Both the position numbers and the translations under genes were made by a program. DNA of 64,000 bases from CAZQBY01 sp964540655 (lineage in GTDB: Archaea > Altiarchaeota > Altiarchaeia > JAFGQM01), in the NCBI GenBank assembly GCA_964540655.1, contig CAZINR010000001.1, forward strand, positions 1-64,000, read 5' to 3'. Of this stretch, positions 22,006 to 30,951 are shown in pieces. The notes under the pieces are model-generated. The model was not told where the DNA came from. It saw nothing but the letters and a program-made list of their open reading frames with translations, and did no database searches. Every line of letters begins with the position of its first letter. Within the stretch, counting starts at the first letter, position 1.

Positions 22006-22377
22006 TTACTCAATTATCTCGATTTCTTGGGGATTTCCAGTCCCGTCGTAGGCCGCCACGTCCTCTGCTCCCCGGTACGGGTACCCCAGAATCAGGTTGA
22101 CGTTGCCGACCCTCGAGAACATCCGCAGGTCCGCGCGGCTGGGGCGGTTGCTGCCAGAAGGGTGGGAGTGGACCACGCCCACGGTCTTCGAGTCTATCGG
22201 CAGCATGTTCATGCGGAAGCTGGCGAATTTCCTGCCTTGGATGGTGCCGGGCAGCAATAGGACCTCCTTGATTCTGTTTCCCTCGCCCCTTATCATCGCC
22301 CCGAACTCGCTGGGGTATGCGGTGCGCGCGGCATGGAGCACGAGCTCCAGGACCCCGCGGGGTATCTGTATGGCCAT
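22006..22377 (-). CDS. JAMM/MPN+ domain metalloprotease (Mov34 family)
   Basis: 123 residues, a minimal JAMM domain. E24 (YPSEFGAM) and the H70-S-H72-P...S80-x-x-D83 motif (VVHSHPSGSNRPSRAD) are the zinc ligands and catalytic Glu, so the enzyme is predicted active. Archaeal JAMM proteins remove ubiquitin-like SAMP modifiers or process them for sulfur transfer. The gene follows purL by 7 bp and is probably co-transcribed with the pur genes. No SAMP or E1-like gene is visible in the window. Confidence 0.88.
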   Translation of the reverse strand: MAIQIPRGVLELVLHAARTAYPSEFGAMIRGEGNRIKEVLLLPGTIQGRKFASFRMNMLPIDSKTVGVVHSHPSGSNRPSRADLRMFSRVGNVNLILGYPYRGAEDVAAYDGTGNPQEIEIIE

Positions 22378-22384
22378 GATGCGC

Positions 22385-24544
22385 CTATATGAGCAGCTCT
22401 TCCAGCCCCTTCTCCCAGAGCTCTCTGGCCTCGTCGAGTTCTACGGAGAACTTCCCATAGGAGAGCTTGACTCCTCCGACCTCGCCGATTGCCTGGGCCT
22501 TGATGCCGGCATCTTCTGCGGCCTCCAGGACGCTCTCAGCCTCTTTTGCCGTAACCACGAAACGGGCGTTGGATTCCGAGAAGAGCCTCTCAGCATCGCT
22601 GATTTTCTCGCCCATCTTCGAGACGTCGGCGTGGAAGCCTACGTCTCCCCGGAACGCCATCAGCGCGAGGCCGACGGCCAGCCCGCCCTTGGACAAATCA
22701 TGAGCCGCGTTGATTTTTTTGTTTTTGATTAATGAGATGACAAGACCGTTCGTCTTCTTCTCCGTTTTGAAATCCACCTTCGGCGCGTCGCCCAGGTCGG
22801 CCTTTGTTTCCCCTATCAGGACAATTGCATCGCCCTCGTCCTTGAGGCCCATGGTCGTGAGGTTCTCCATCCGCAGCTTGCCCAGGACCGTCACGATTGG
22901 CGACGGCTCTATGGGCTCGCCGTCCGACTCGTTGTAGAAGCTGACGTTGCCCGAGACCACGGGGATTTTGTAAGATTCCAGCCCCTCGGCCAGCCCCTCG
23001 ACGGCCACCTTGAACTGCCAGAAGGCCTTGGGCTTCTCTGGGTTGCCGAAGTTCAGGCAGTCCACCGCCGCCAGCGGCTCCGCACCCATAGCGGTTATGT
23101 TCCTCACCGCCTCCGCGAGCGCCTCTTTGGCCCCCTCGCGCGGGTCTATCGAGCAGTGGGCGGAATTGCAGCCTATGCCTAGAGCCGCCCCTTCCTTGTC
23201 GGTTATCCTGAGCACCGCTCCGTCCTGGCCCGGTTTGACTGCCGTTCTGGTCTGCACCTCGTGGTCGTACTGCCGATATATCCAACGCTTCGAGGCGATG
23301 TTCGGCTCCTTCAGGAGCTTCAGGAAGAAGTCTCGCATATCCGAGACTTTCGGCTTCTCGACCTTCGGCCGTTCCTTAGGTTCGAATTCCCTGTCGAACA
23401 GGGGACCATCGGTGAGCATGTGAGTCGGCAGGTCGACCATGGGCTTGCCCTTCCGGGTTATCACATACCTTCCGTCGTCCGTTACCACTCCCACGCGTGA
23501 ATGCAGGACGTCCCATTTGTCGAGGATTCTCTCAACCTCTTCTTCTCGCCCCTTCTTGACTATCAGCATCATGCGCTCTTGAGTCTCCGACAGCAGAATC
23601 TCCCACGGCTCCATGCCCGCTTCCCTCAGCGGAATCTTCTCTAGCTTTATTCGCGCCCCCATGCCGCCCTTGTGGACGATTTCGGAAGTCGCGCAGGTGA
23701 AGCCCCCGCCGCCCAGGTCCTTGCAGCCCGCGTAGGCATCTGTGGTTCTGAAGATCTCCATGAACGAGTCAATCAGAAGCTTCTCGGAGAACGGATCTTC
23801 TATCTGGACCGCGGGTCTCGACTCCTCCTCGCTCTCGCTGCTCAGCTCCTCCGAGGCGAAGGTGACGCCGTGTATCCCGTCCCTGCCCGTCTTGCTGCCG
23901 ATGAGCATCATGGTGTCGCCGGCGTTGGGGGCTATGCCCCTCACGATGTTGCCCTGCTCAACCAGGCCCACGCAGACCACGTTGACCAGCGGGTTCTTGT
24001 TGAAGCTCTTGTGGAACTCCGCCTCGCCGCCTACAGTCGGCACGCCGATGCAGTTGCCGTAATCTGCGATACCTTTGATTATGTTCTCGAACAGATACTT
24101 GGACCGCTCGTGCTTCTTTATGTCCCCTAGCCTCAGCGGGTCCAGGCAGGCTATCGGCATCGCGCCCTTGGAGATTATGTCCCTGACTATGCCGCCTATT
24201 CCGGTCGCCGCCCCGGCCACGGGCTCGATGGCGGAGGGGTGGTTGTGCGATTCCATGCCTATGGCGATGCCGTACTTGTCGTCGAATCTGACTATCCCGC
24301 AGTCGTCGCCCACGCCCATCAGGACGTTCTCGCCCTCGGTGGGGAAGAGCTTGAGGTATTTCCTGCTGGACTTGTAGGCGCAGTGCTCGGACCACATGAC
24401 GTCTATCATCGCCCACTCCGTGGCATTCGGCTCCCTGCCGAGGCGCTTCCTCGCGAGGGCTATCTCCTCGTCGCTGAGCGCGACGTTCGGCCTTTCCTTC
24501 TTGCCCTCTTCACATCCCCAACAGGCCTTTTCTTCCTCGGTCAT
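22385..24544 (-). CDS. purL: Phosphoribosylformylglycinamidine synthase, PurL subunit
   Basis: 719 residues, the small-type PurL that works with PurQ and PurS to convert FGAR to FGAM with ATP and ammonia from glutamine. MWSEHCAYKSSRKYLKLFPT near the N-terminus, GMESHNHPSAIEPVAGAATG and DLGGGGFTCATSEIVHKGGM are conserved catalytic and ATP-binding motifs. HDLSKGGLAVGLALMA marks the second half. The start overlaps the purQ stop (ATGA). A 21-residue N-terminal extension with CWGC is of no known importance. Confidence 0.97.
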   Translation of the reverse strand: MTEEEKACWGCEEGKKERPNVALSDEEIALARKRLGREPNATEWAMIDVMWSEHCAYKSSRKYLKLFPTEGENVLMGVGDDCGIVRFDDKYGIAIGMESHNHPSAIEPVAGAATGIGGIVRDIISKGAMPIACLDPLRLGDIKKHERSKYLFENIIKGIADYGNCIGVPTVGGEAEFHKSFNKNPLVNVVCVGLVEQGNIVRGIAPNAGDTMMLIGSKTGRDGIHGVTFASEELSSESEEESRPAVQIEDPFSEKLLIDSFMEIFRTTDAYAGCKDLGGGGFTCATSEIVHKGGMGARIKLEKIPLREAGMEPWEILLSETQERMMLIVKKGREEEVERILDKWDVLHSRVGVVTDDGRYVITRKGKPMVDLPTHMLTDGPLFDREFEPKERPKVEKPKVSDMRDFFLKLLKEPNIASKRWIYRQYDHEVQTRTAVKPGQDGAVLRITDKEGAALGIGCNSAHCSIDPREGAKEALAEAVRNITAMGAEPLAAVDCLNFGNPEKPKAFWQFKVAVEGLAEGLESYKIPVVSGNVSFYNESDGEPIEPSPIVTVLGKLRMENLTTMGLKDEGDAIVLIGETKADLGDAPKVDFKTEKKTNGLVISLIKNKKINAAHDLSKGGLAVGLALMAFRGDVGFHADVSKMGEKISDAERLFSESNARFVVTAKEAESVLEAAEDAGIKAQAIGEVGGVKLSYGKFSVELDEARELWEKGLEELLI

Positions 24545-25206
24545 CTTGATTCTATGTACTCCACCATCGCCTCGAATATGCGTCGCCCGTCGGTACCGCC
24601 CAGCACCTTTTCGGATGCCCTCTCCGGGTGCGGCATGAGGCCCAGGACGTTGCCCTCTTCATTCACCACTCCGGCTATGTCGTCCACCGAGCCGTTGGGG
24701 TTGTCGCGGTAGCGGAAGGCTATCTGGTCGTTGTCCTGCATCCTCTTGAGCGTCTTCTCATCGCAGTAATACCTCCCCTCTCCGTGGGCTACCGGCATGC
24801 GTATCTTCTCGTTCTTTTTGTATTTCTTGGTGAACACGCTGCTCTCGTTGGCCACATCCAGGTCGACCCACTTGCAGATGAACTTGACGTTGGTGTTCCT
24901 TGTAAGCGCCCCCGGCAGCAGGCCGGAGTCGCACAACACCTGGAACCCGTTGCAGATGCCGAGAACCGGCTTGCCCTCAGATGCCATGGCCTTGACCTGC
25001 TCCATGACCGGCATCTTGGCGGCTATCGCTCCCGCGCGCAGATGGTCTCCATAGGAGAACCCGCCCGGGACCACCAGCCCGTCCAGCCCAGACAAATCCT
25101 GGTTCTTGAAGAAGATTAGCTTGGCTTCGGTCCTGACTACGTCTGCCAGCGCGCGCATGACGTCCATGTCGCAGTTGCTGCCCGGGAATTGAAGAACCCC
25201 TATCAT
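24541..25206 (-). CDS. purQ: Phosphoribosylformylglycinamidine synthase, PurQ glutaminase subunit
   Basis: 221 residues, class I glutamine amidotransferase. The nucleophile Cys is in PVLGICNGFQVLCDSGLLPG, the oxyanion strand VVPGGFSYGDHLRAG precedes it, and the His-x-Glu of the triad is in GLMPHPERASEKV. It supplies ammonia to PurL. It overlaps purL by 4 bases and follows purS by 24 bp. Length and motifs are standard. Confidence 0.97.
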   Translation of the reverse strand: MIGVLQFPGSNCDMDVMRALADVVRTEAKLIFFKNQDLSGLDGLVVPGGFSYGDHLRAGAIAAKMPVMEQVKAMASEGKPVLGICNGFQVLCDSGLLPGALTRNTNVKFICKWVDLDVANESSVFTKKYKKNEKIRMPVAHGEGRYYCDEKTLKRMQDNDQIAFRYRDNPNGSVDDIAGVVNEEGNVLGLMPHPERASEKVLGGTDGRRIFEAMVEYIESR

Positions 25207-25230
25207 TTGTTGAAACTCATTGGACCTATT

Positions 25231-25488
25231 TTATCCGACGGTTATCTTGTAGTCCTCGATGACCGGATTGACCAGAATACGCCTGCACATCTCGTCCGCC
25301 TGCTTCTCCGCCTCTTTGGCCGACGGCGCATCCACCTTCATGAGGAAGACTCGCTTGGTGTCGAACCCCGAGACGTTCTTGTAGCCCAGCAGGTTCAGGC
25401 TCCTCTCTATGGTCTTGGCCTCCGGGTTCAGCAGCCCGTCCTTCAGCTTCACAATTATCTCTACGTCCTGTTTCATCATTGCCCCCAA
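25231..25488 (-). CDS. purS: Phosphoribosylformylglycinamidine synthase, PurS subunit
   Basis: 85 residues. EIIVKLKDGLLNPEAKTIER and LLGYKNVSGFDTKRVF are the PurS signature; the protein bridges PurL and PurQ. Gene order purS-purQ-purL is the standard archaeal and Gram-positive arrangement. The Met at 25488 is followed within four residues by a second (MGAMMKQDVEI), so the exact start is uncertain by four residues. Confidence 0.95.
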   Translation of the reverse strand: MGAMMKQDVEIIVKLKDGLLNPEAKTIERSLNLLGYKNVSGFDTKRVFLMKVDAPSAKEAEKQADEMCRRILVNPVIEDYKITVG

Positions 25489-25536
25489 GGAGTTTAAGTT
25501 ATTTTGACTATGTTAAAAAAGCAAACTTAAAGAGAG

Positions 25537-26877
25537 TCAGCTCAGCCTCTTCACGACTCTCTCGACCTGCCCCACGGACGTCCCCACGTACCTCTCCGGG
25601 TCCATGGCCTCCTCGAGCTCTTTCTGCGAGAGCAGCTTCATGACCTCGGGGTCGTCCTCCAGGACGTCGATGAACAGCTCGCCCGTCTCGTAGACCCTCA
25701 TGGCATTCTTGCGCACCAGCTCGTGTGCCTCCTGCCGGCCCATGCCCTTGTCCACAAGGGTCACCATCAGCTTCTCAGCCATTATCAAACCGTGTGTGAA
25801 GTCCAGGTTCCTCTTGATGTTCTCTGGCTTGAACTCCAGGTTCCTGAGGACATCGATGCTCTTGATGAGTATGTAGTCCGCGAGTATGCAGGCCTCTGGG
25901 ATTATCACCCTCTCTGGCGAGGAGTTGGTCAAATCGCGCTCATGCCACAGCGGTATGTTGTCCATGGCCGCGAAGGCGTTGGCCTTGATTATGCGGCTTA
26001 AACCGCAGATGCGCTCGCACATTATGGGGTTGCGCTTGTGCGGCATGGTCGAAGAGCCGACCTGATTGCCCTTCTTGAAGCCCTCGGCCACCTCGTCGAT
26101 TTCAGTGCGCTGCAGGTTCCTGATTTCCGTGTTTATCTTGTTGAGAGTCTCGCCGATGAGCGCGAGGTTGAAGACGAACTCAGCATGGCGGTCGCGCTGA
26201 ATGACTTGGTTGGAGACGTTGACAGACTCGAGCTCGAGATACTCCATCACCAGCTTTTGTATCTCCATAGCCTTCGGCCCTAAGGCGGCCTGCGTCCCGA
26301 CGGCCCCGGTCATCTGCCCCACGAGTATGCGCGGCTTGTACCCCTTGAGACGGTCGATGTGTCGCTGGACCTCCTCGGCGTAGATGGCGAACTTGAGGCC
26401 GTAGGTGGTCGGCACCGCGTGTTGCGCGTGCGTCCTGCCTATGCACACGGTCTTCTTGTGCTTGTCCGCGAGCTCCACGAGTATCTTCCGCAAATCGTAC
26501 AGGTCCTGTTCAAGGAATTTGATGAAATCCCTGAGCTGGAGCGCGAGCGAGGTGTCCATGATGTCCGCGGACGTGGCGCCCAGATGGATGTATTTTCCGG
26601 CATCGCCCTCGCACTGCTCTGAGTAAGCCTTGACCATAGCCATCAAGTCGTGGTTTATCTGGGCCTCTATCTCCTTGACCCTCTTAACTGTGACATATTT
26701 AGTGGAGCATTTCCTCTCGACCTCTTTGGCCGCGGACTTGGGGATGTTGCCGACCTCTGAGTGCGCCTTCACCAGTGCGCACTCGACGTCCATGAGCCGC
26801 TGCAGCTTGTTCTCCTCGTCGAAGATGTCTTTAACCTCCTTCCGCCCATACCGGTTGTCTATAGGATGTATCGCCAT
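25537..26877 (-). CDS. purB: Adenylosuccinate lyase
   Basis: 446 residues of the fumarase/aspartase superfamily. It cleaves SAICAR and adenylosuccinate. HLGATSADIMDTSLALQLRD, RTHAQHAVPTTYGLKFA and the signature loop GSSTMPHKRNPIMCERICGL (catalytic Ser region) are all present. It lies 48 bp upstream of purS on the same strand, so purB-purS-purQ-purL form one purine unit. The missing step enzyme purM is encoded separately near 42 kb. Confidence 0.97.
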   Translation of the reverse strand: MAIHPIDNRYGRKEVKDIFDEENKLQRLMDVECALVKAHSEVGNIPKSAAKEVERKCSTKYVTVKRVKEIEAQINHDLMAMVKAYSEQCEGDAGKYIHLGATSADIMDTSLALQLRDFIKFLEQDLYDLRKILVELADKHKKTVCIGRTHAQHAVPTTYGLKFAIYAEEVQRHIDRLKGYKPRILVGQMTGAVGTQAALGPKAMEIQKLVMEYLELESVNVSNQVIQRDRHAEFVFNLALIGETLNKINTEIRNLQRTEIDEVAEGFKKGNQVGSSTMPHKRNPIMCERICGLSRIIKANAFAAMDNIPLWHERDLTNSSPERVIIPEACILADYILIKSIDVLRNLEFKPENIKRNLDFTHGLIMAEKLMVTLVDKGMGRQEAHELVRKNAMRVYETGELFIDVLEDDPEVMKLLSQKELEEAMDPERYVGTSVGQVERVVKRLS

Positions 26878-26957
26878 TTTCCCCTTATCTCACCCGCATT
26901 ATAATTAGAAGGGGAAGGGACTTAAAAAGAGACTTTAGGTTATTTTTAGAGGCGGAC

Positions 26958-27560
26958 TTATACACCCTTCTTTCTAGGCTTTCTTTTCCTTTTCAGCGGA
27001 GCCTTCAGGAGCTTCTCTATGGTGGTGTCTATCTCGCCGAGTTCCCTTTCCACCTCGCCTTCCCGCTTCTTGACCCAGCTAAGCTTCTTCCTGACTAAGG
27101 GGCTCTTCTTCTTGAAGCCTGAGAGCTTCCCCTCCAGCCGCTTCAGCTCTTGGTCTTCATTACTAAGCGCGTTCCTCACCTTGGACAAGCGGTTGACCTC
27201 TTTCATCCGCGACAGCTTGGCTCTCTCCAGCTCCTCTATCTCCTTTCTGGCTTCCCTGTCCATCTCGGCGATTCTCTTGGCCATCTCCCGCTCGGCCTCC
27301 CTCCGCTTTGCCTCGCTGCCCTTGATTGCAGATTCCACTCCCTTGGCATGCGCTACGGATTCGGGCTTGTGCGCGGTAGAGTAGTGTTCGTGAGCCCGGT
27401 GGAACCATTCCCTCCCCTTGCGTGTGCCTATAGTTATGAACGTGGCTTCCTCCCTCGCCCTCTTGCGTATCAGTTCGTTTATCTGCCTTGCGCTGGGGGC
27501 CTTTGCGCGGCTCTTGCGCGCGGTTGGATTGGTGTTCCGCTTTCTGGGTCTTCTCGGCAT
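26958..27560 (-). CDS. Orphan basic coiled-coil protein
   Basis: 200 residues from the Met of MPRRPRKRNTNPTARKSRAK; another in-frame Met seven codons upstream is less likely. Residues about 65-135 are a charged coiled coil (KRREAEREMAKRIAEMDREA). The last ten residues are again basic (KRKRKPRKKGV). No recognised domain. A nucleic-acid or scaffold role is possible. It is one of the M-x-R-R orphans and lies at the divergent boundary before the R15P isomerase gene. Confidence 0.65.
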   Translation of the reverse strand: MPRRPRKRNTNPTARKSRAKAPSARQINELIRKRAREEATFITIGTRKGREWFHRAHEHYSTAHKPESVAHAKGVESAIKGSEAKRREAEREMAKRIAEMDREARKEIEELERAKLSRMKEVNRLSKVRNALSNEDQELKRLEGKLSGFKKKSPLVRKKLSWVKKREGEVERELGEIDTTIEKLLKAPLKRKRKPRKKGV

Positions 27561-27619
27561 GATGCAATATTCTAGGGACAACCAATAAATGTTTATTACT
27601 GACCTTTCGTAATTATCCC

Positions 27620-28504
27620 ATGGACCCGAAGACCGCCGCCAAGAAAATCAAATCCATGGAAGTTCGCGGCGCGCTCAAGATCGCCCTGACTGCCGCGAGC
27701 GCACTCAAAGAATACGCTCAGAACTACAAGGGGACGGACTTCATCTCCGATTTCAAGAAGCAGGCCGAGCTGCTGAAGAAGGCCAGGCCGACGGCAGTGT
27801 CGCTTCCCAACACAGTCGACTATCTGACTTACCTGTCCCGCGAGTTCCCAAGGGAGCATCTCCCCAAGCTGATAGACACGTTCGTGGAGAAGCAGGAGAC
27901 GGCGCTGGAGAAGATAGCCGTCATAGGGGCCAAGAGGATAAAGGACGGCGACACGATACTGACCCATTGCAACTCCTCCACGGCTCTGGACGTAATAGCC
28001 GAGGCCGCCAAGACCAAGAATATAAAGGTCATCTGCACGGAGACCCGGCCGAGGAACCAGGGCTACATAACCGCCAAGTTCATGGCTAAAAAGAAGATAC
28101 CCGTGACATTGGTAATAGACTCGGCAGTGAGGTACGCCATGGAGAAGTTCGATGTGGACAAGGTGGTGCTGGGAGCCGACACCGTCGCAGCCAACGGGGC
28201 AGTAGCCAACAAGATAGGCACCTCTCAGATAGCGCTAATAGCCAAGGAGACCAACGTCCCGGTGCTGGTCGCCTGCGAGACCCTGAAGTTCTCGCCGCAG
28301 ACCTATGAGGGCGAGATGATAACCATCGAGGAGAGGGACCCCACCGAGATTCGCCCGACGCTAAAGGGTGTCAAGATGTGGAATCCGGCCTTCGATTTCA
28401 CGCCGCCGGAATACGTGGACGCCATAATAACCGAGGATGGAATAATATCGCCTTACATGGCTTATGAAGTGCTGAAAGATAAGTTCGCATGGGAGATGGA
28501 ATGA
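27620..28504 (+). CDS. Ribose-1,5-bisphosphate isomerase (eIF2B-alpha-like)
   Basis: 294 residues. ILTHCNSSTALDVIAEAAK with the catalytic Cys, CTETRPRNQGYITAKFMA and VVLGADTVAANGAVANKIGT with the catalytic Asp are the R15P isomerase motifs. The enzyme makes ribulose 1,5-bisphosphate for type III RuBisCO. The presence of rbcL and AMP phosphorylase in the same operon makes this assignment much more likely than an eIF2B regulatory subunit or methylthioribose-phosphate isomerase. The stop overlaps the next gene (ATGA). Confidence 0.94.
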   Translation: MDPKTAAKKIKSMEVRGALKIALTAASALKEYAQNYKGTDFISDFKKQAELLKKARPTAVSLPNTVDYLTYLSREFPREHLPKLIDTFVEKQETALEKIAVIGAKRIKDGDTILTHCNSSTALDVIAEAAKTKNIKVICTETRPRNQGYITAKFMAKKKIPVTLVIDSAVRYAMEKFDVDKVVLGADTVAANGAVANKIGTSQIALIAKETNVPVLVACETLKFSPQTYEGEMITIEERDPTEIRPTLKGVKMWNPAFDFTPPEYVDAIITEDGIISPYMAYEVLKDKFAWEME

Positions 28505-29028
28505 CTGACATAAAGACTCTCATAGGCCATTCGATAGACGCACTGGAGCAGAGGGACGCCCTCGCGCTCAGGACGGTCTCTGCGGAAGCTCTCTCTGAAG
28601 CGGCCATGGAGGGGCATCGCGAGCACATACTCCTGGCCTTGGTGGATTACGCACTCAGCAAGATACTCTCCAAGACCCACTATCAGGACATCAAAGAGGC
28701 GTTCTATAAAAAAATTGAGCGCCATTTCAGGGATGCGCGCACCAGCGACAAGAAGGGCATGATAAGGCACCTGGAGAATATAGAGGACACGGTCATAAAG
28801 CTGGACGCGGCGGAGGGCCACTTCTCGGACAACGTCATGGACAAGGCCAGGATAAAGAAGGGCGCGAAGCTCTATGAGCAGGGACTTTCGCTGCGGAGGG
28901 CAGCGGAGCTGACGAGTGCTGACCCGGTCGCGGTGCTGCATTATGTGGGGCACAGCAAGATACACGAGTTCCGCGGTTCGGGCAGGAACGCTAAACGATT
29001 AAAAGCCGCGAAAGAGGTGTTCGGATGA
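28501..29028 (+). CDS. HTH protein, UPF0175-antitoxin-like, partner of PIN protein
   Basis: 175 residues. Residues 1-115 are helical and unrecognised. Residues 118-150 (KKGAKLYEQGLSLRRAAELT onward) resemble the HTH of UPF0175-type antitoxins, which pair with DUF3368 PIN toxins. The last 20 residues are basic. ATGA overlaps join it to the R15P isomerase gene before it and the PIN gene after it. The size is larger than ordinary antitoxins (about 80-90 residues), so it may be a regulator or adaptor instead. The start is the ATG at 28501, not the earlier in-frame Met inside the upstream gene. Confidence 0.7.
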   Translation: MTDIKTLIGHSIDALEQRDALALRTVSAEALSEAAMEGHREHILLALVDYALSKILSKTHYQDIKEAFYKKIERHFRDARTSDKKGMIRHLENIEDTVIKLDAAEGHFSDNVMDKARIKKGAKLYEQGLSLRRAAELTSADPVAVLHYVGHSKIHEFRGSGRNAKRLKAAKEVFG

Positions 29029-29687
29029 GAAAGAGGGTTATATGCGACTCGAGTTCGCTGATATCGATGGCGATGAACTGCATGCTGCCGTTGATAGCGG
29101 AGCTCAGCCAGTCGGCGGACTTCATAATAACCAAGACAGTATACGACGAGATAATCACAAATCCCCAGCGCAGCAGGCATCACCGCATGGGGCCGCTCAA
29201 GTTCAAGGCTCTCCTGGACAACGGCATACTGAAGGTGGAGAGCGCCGACAGGAAAGAGGTCGGCGTCATCCTTGACATATCCAACAGCATCTATTATGCG
29301 CGTCACAATCCACTAACCATCATACAGAAAGGCGAAGCAGAGGCGCTGGCACTGGCCAACGACGGCGACGTCCTCCTGATGGACGAAAGGACCATGCGCC
29401 TTCTGATAGAGAACCCGCGGGATTTGAAGGGTCTGCTGCAGCACCGCATGCATAAAGGCGTAACCATGGACAAGAAGCGGAGGGACATGTTCGAGCGGTA
29501 CTGCAAAGGAGTCTCGGTCATACGCTCCAGCGAGATAGTCGCGGTGGCCTACGAGAAGGGAATATTGGAGAAGTACTTCTCCGGCCCGAAAAGAGAGCTA
29601 CTGGAAGCCTGCCTCTGGGCTCTCAAGCACAAGGGGTGCTCACTCTCAGCAGAGGACATAAACGAATACCTGAGGATGATGTCATAA
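29025..29687 (+). CDS. PIN-domain (DUF3368/VapC-like) ribonuclease-like protein
   Basis: 220 residues. The PIN acidic residues are all in place: D8 in RVICDSSSLISMA, E42 in VYDEIITN, E104 in KGEAEALALANDGD and D120 in LLMDERTMR. The KGEAEALALA helix and DVLLMDER strand are typical of the DUF3368/VapC group. About 75 extra C-terminal residues (RDMFERYCKGVSVIRSSEIV onward) form an additional helical domain. It overlaps the HTH gene by 4 bases and is 1 bp before rbcL. RNase activity is inferred; the context suggests a dedicated function in AMP salvage rather than plasmid-style addiction. Confidence 0.75.
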   Translation: MRKRVICDSSSLISMAMNCMLPLIAELSQSADFIITKTVYDEIITNPQRSRHHRMGPLKFKALLDNGILKVESADRKEVGVILDISNSIYYARHNPLTIIQKGEAEALALANDGDVLLMDERTMRLLIENPRDLKGLLQHRMHKGVTMDKKRRDMFERYCKGVSVIRSSEIVAVAYEKGILEKYFSGPKRELLEACLWALKHKGCSLSAEDINEYLRMMS

Positions 29688-29688
29688 A

Positions 29689-30951
29689 ATGGCCTATGTA
29701 GACCTGAACTACAAACCGTCCAAGGACGACCTGATATGCAAGTACTATGTGGAACCGAACGGCATACCTTTGAAGAAGGCGTGCGAGGAAATCGCTGCCG
29801 AGTCGAGCATCGGCACTTGGACCGATTTGACGACCCTGAAGCCCGAGACCAGGGAGCGGCTGCAGGCGAGGGTGTTCGAAATAGACCAGAAGAAGAAGAC
29901 AGCGCTCATCGCCTATCCCCTGCCATTGTTCGAGCTGGGCAGCATGCCCGAGATACTCTCGAGCATCGCCGGCAACATATTCGGCATGAAGGCCTTGAAG
30001 AACCTGAGGCTGCTGGACATCTCATTCCCCCTGAAGGCGGTCAAGTCCTTCAAGGGGCCGAAATTCGGGATACCGGGAGTGCGGGACGTCCTGAAGGTGT
30101 ATGACCGTCCCCTGGTCGGAACCATAATAAAGCCGAAGGTCGGTCTGGACTACAAAAACCATGCGAGAGTAGCCTATGAAGCCTGGACCGGCGGCATGGA
30201 CATAGTCAAGGACGACGAGAACCTGACCAGCCAGACCTTCAACCCGTTCAGGAAGAGGGTCAAGGAGACCCTGAAGCTGAGGGACGAGGCGGAGAAGGAG
30301 ACGGGCGAGAGGAAGATGTACATGGCCAACGTCACCGCCGAGACCACCGAGATGATAAAGAGGGCGGAGTTCGTCAAGGAGCAGGGCGGCGAGTACGTCA
30401 TGGTGGACATACTGACCTGCGGGTTTTCCGGCCTGCAGACACTGAGAGATGCCGATTTGGATCTTGTGCTGCATGCGCACAGGGCAGGCCATGCCATGCT
30501 GACGCGCAACAAGAAGCACGGCATGACCATGCTGACCCTGGCCAAGATTACCCGTTTGGTAGGGCTGGACCAGCTTCATATCGGGACCATAGTCGGCAAG
30601 ATGCACGGCGGAAAGCAGGAGGTCATAGACATAGAAAGGTCTATACAGGACTCTTTCATCGAGGCGCACGGCGATGTCCTTGAGCAGGAGTGGTACGGAA
30701 TGAAGCCGGTCTTCCCCGTCTGCTCCGGAGGGCTGCATCCCGGGCACGTCCCCTCGCTGGTCAAGTATCTGGGGAGGGACATAATAATCCAAGCAGGCGG
30801 AGGATGCCACGGCCACCCGAAGGGCAGCTGCGCCGGTGCGGCTGCGATGCGGCAGGCGGTCGAGGCGGCCATGGAGGGCAGTTCGCTGAAGGAATATTCA
30901 CAAAGTCATGAAGAGCTCAAAGCGGCTCTCAAGAAATGGGGTGAAGGATGA
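29689..30951 (+). CDS. rbcL: Ribulose bisphosphate carboxylase, type III
   Basis: 420 residues. It fixes CO2 onto ribulose 1,5-bisphosphate. GTIIKPKVGLD contains the catalytic Lys. K174 in GGMDIVKDDENLTSQTF is the carbamylated Lys, followed by the metal ligands D and E. HAHRAGHAMLTRNKKHGM and QAGGGCHGHPKGSCAGAAAM complete the active site. No small subunit is present, as expected for form III. The operon with R15P isomerase and AMP phosphorylase puts it in the archaeal AMP salvage pathway yielding 3-phosphoglycerate, not the Calvin cycle. Stop overlaps the next start. Confidence 0.97.
   Translation: MAYVDLNYKPSKDDLICKYYVEPNGIPLKKACEEIAAESSIGTWTDLTTLKPETRERLQARVFEIDQKKKTALIAYPLPLFELGSMPEILSSIAGNIFGMKALKNLRLLDISFPLKAVKSFKGPKFGIPGVRDVLKVYDRPLVGTIIKPKVGLDYKNHARVAYEAWTGGMDIVKDDENLTSQTFNPFRKRVKETLKLRDEAEKETGERKMYMANVTAETTEMIKRAEFVKEQGGEYVMVDILTCGFSGLQTLRDADLDLVLHAHRAGHAMLTRNKKHGMTMLTLAKITRLVGLDQLHIGTIVGKMHGGKQEVIDIERSIQDSFIEAHGDVLEQEWYGMKPVFPVCSGGLHPGHVPSLVKYLGRDIIIQAGGGCHGHPKGSCAGAAAMRQAVEAAMEGSSLKEYSQSHEELKAALKKWGEG

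Noticed and set aside
27620..28504. eIF2B alpha-subunit regulator of translation
   Set aside because: The catalytic Cys and Asp of R15P isomerase are present and the operon contains rbcL and AMP phosphorylase, so the metabolic assignment is better.
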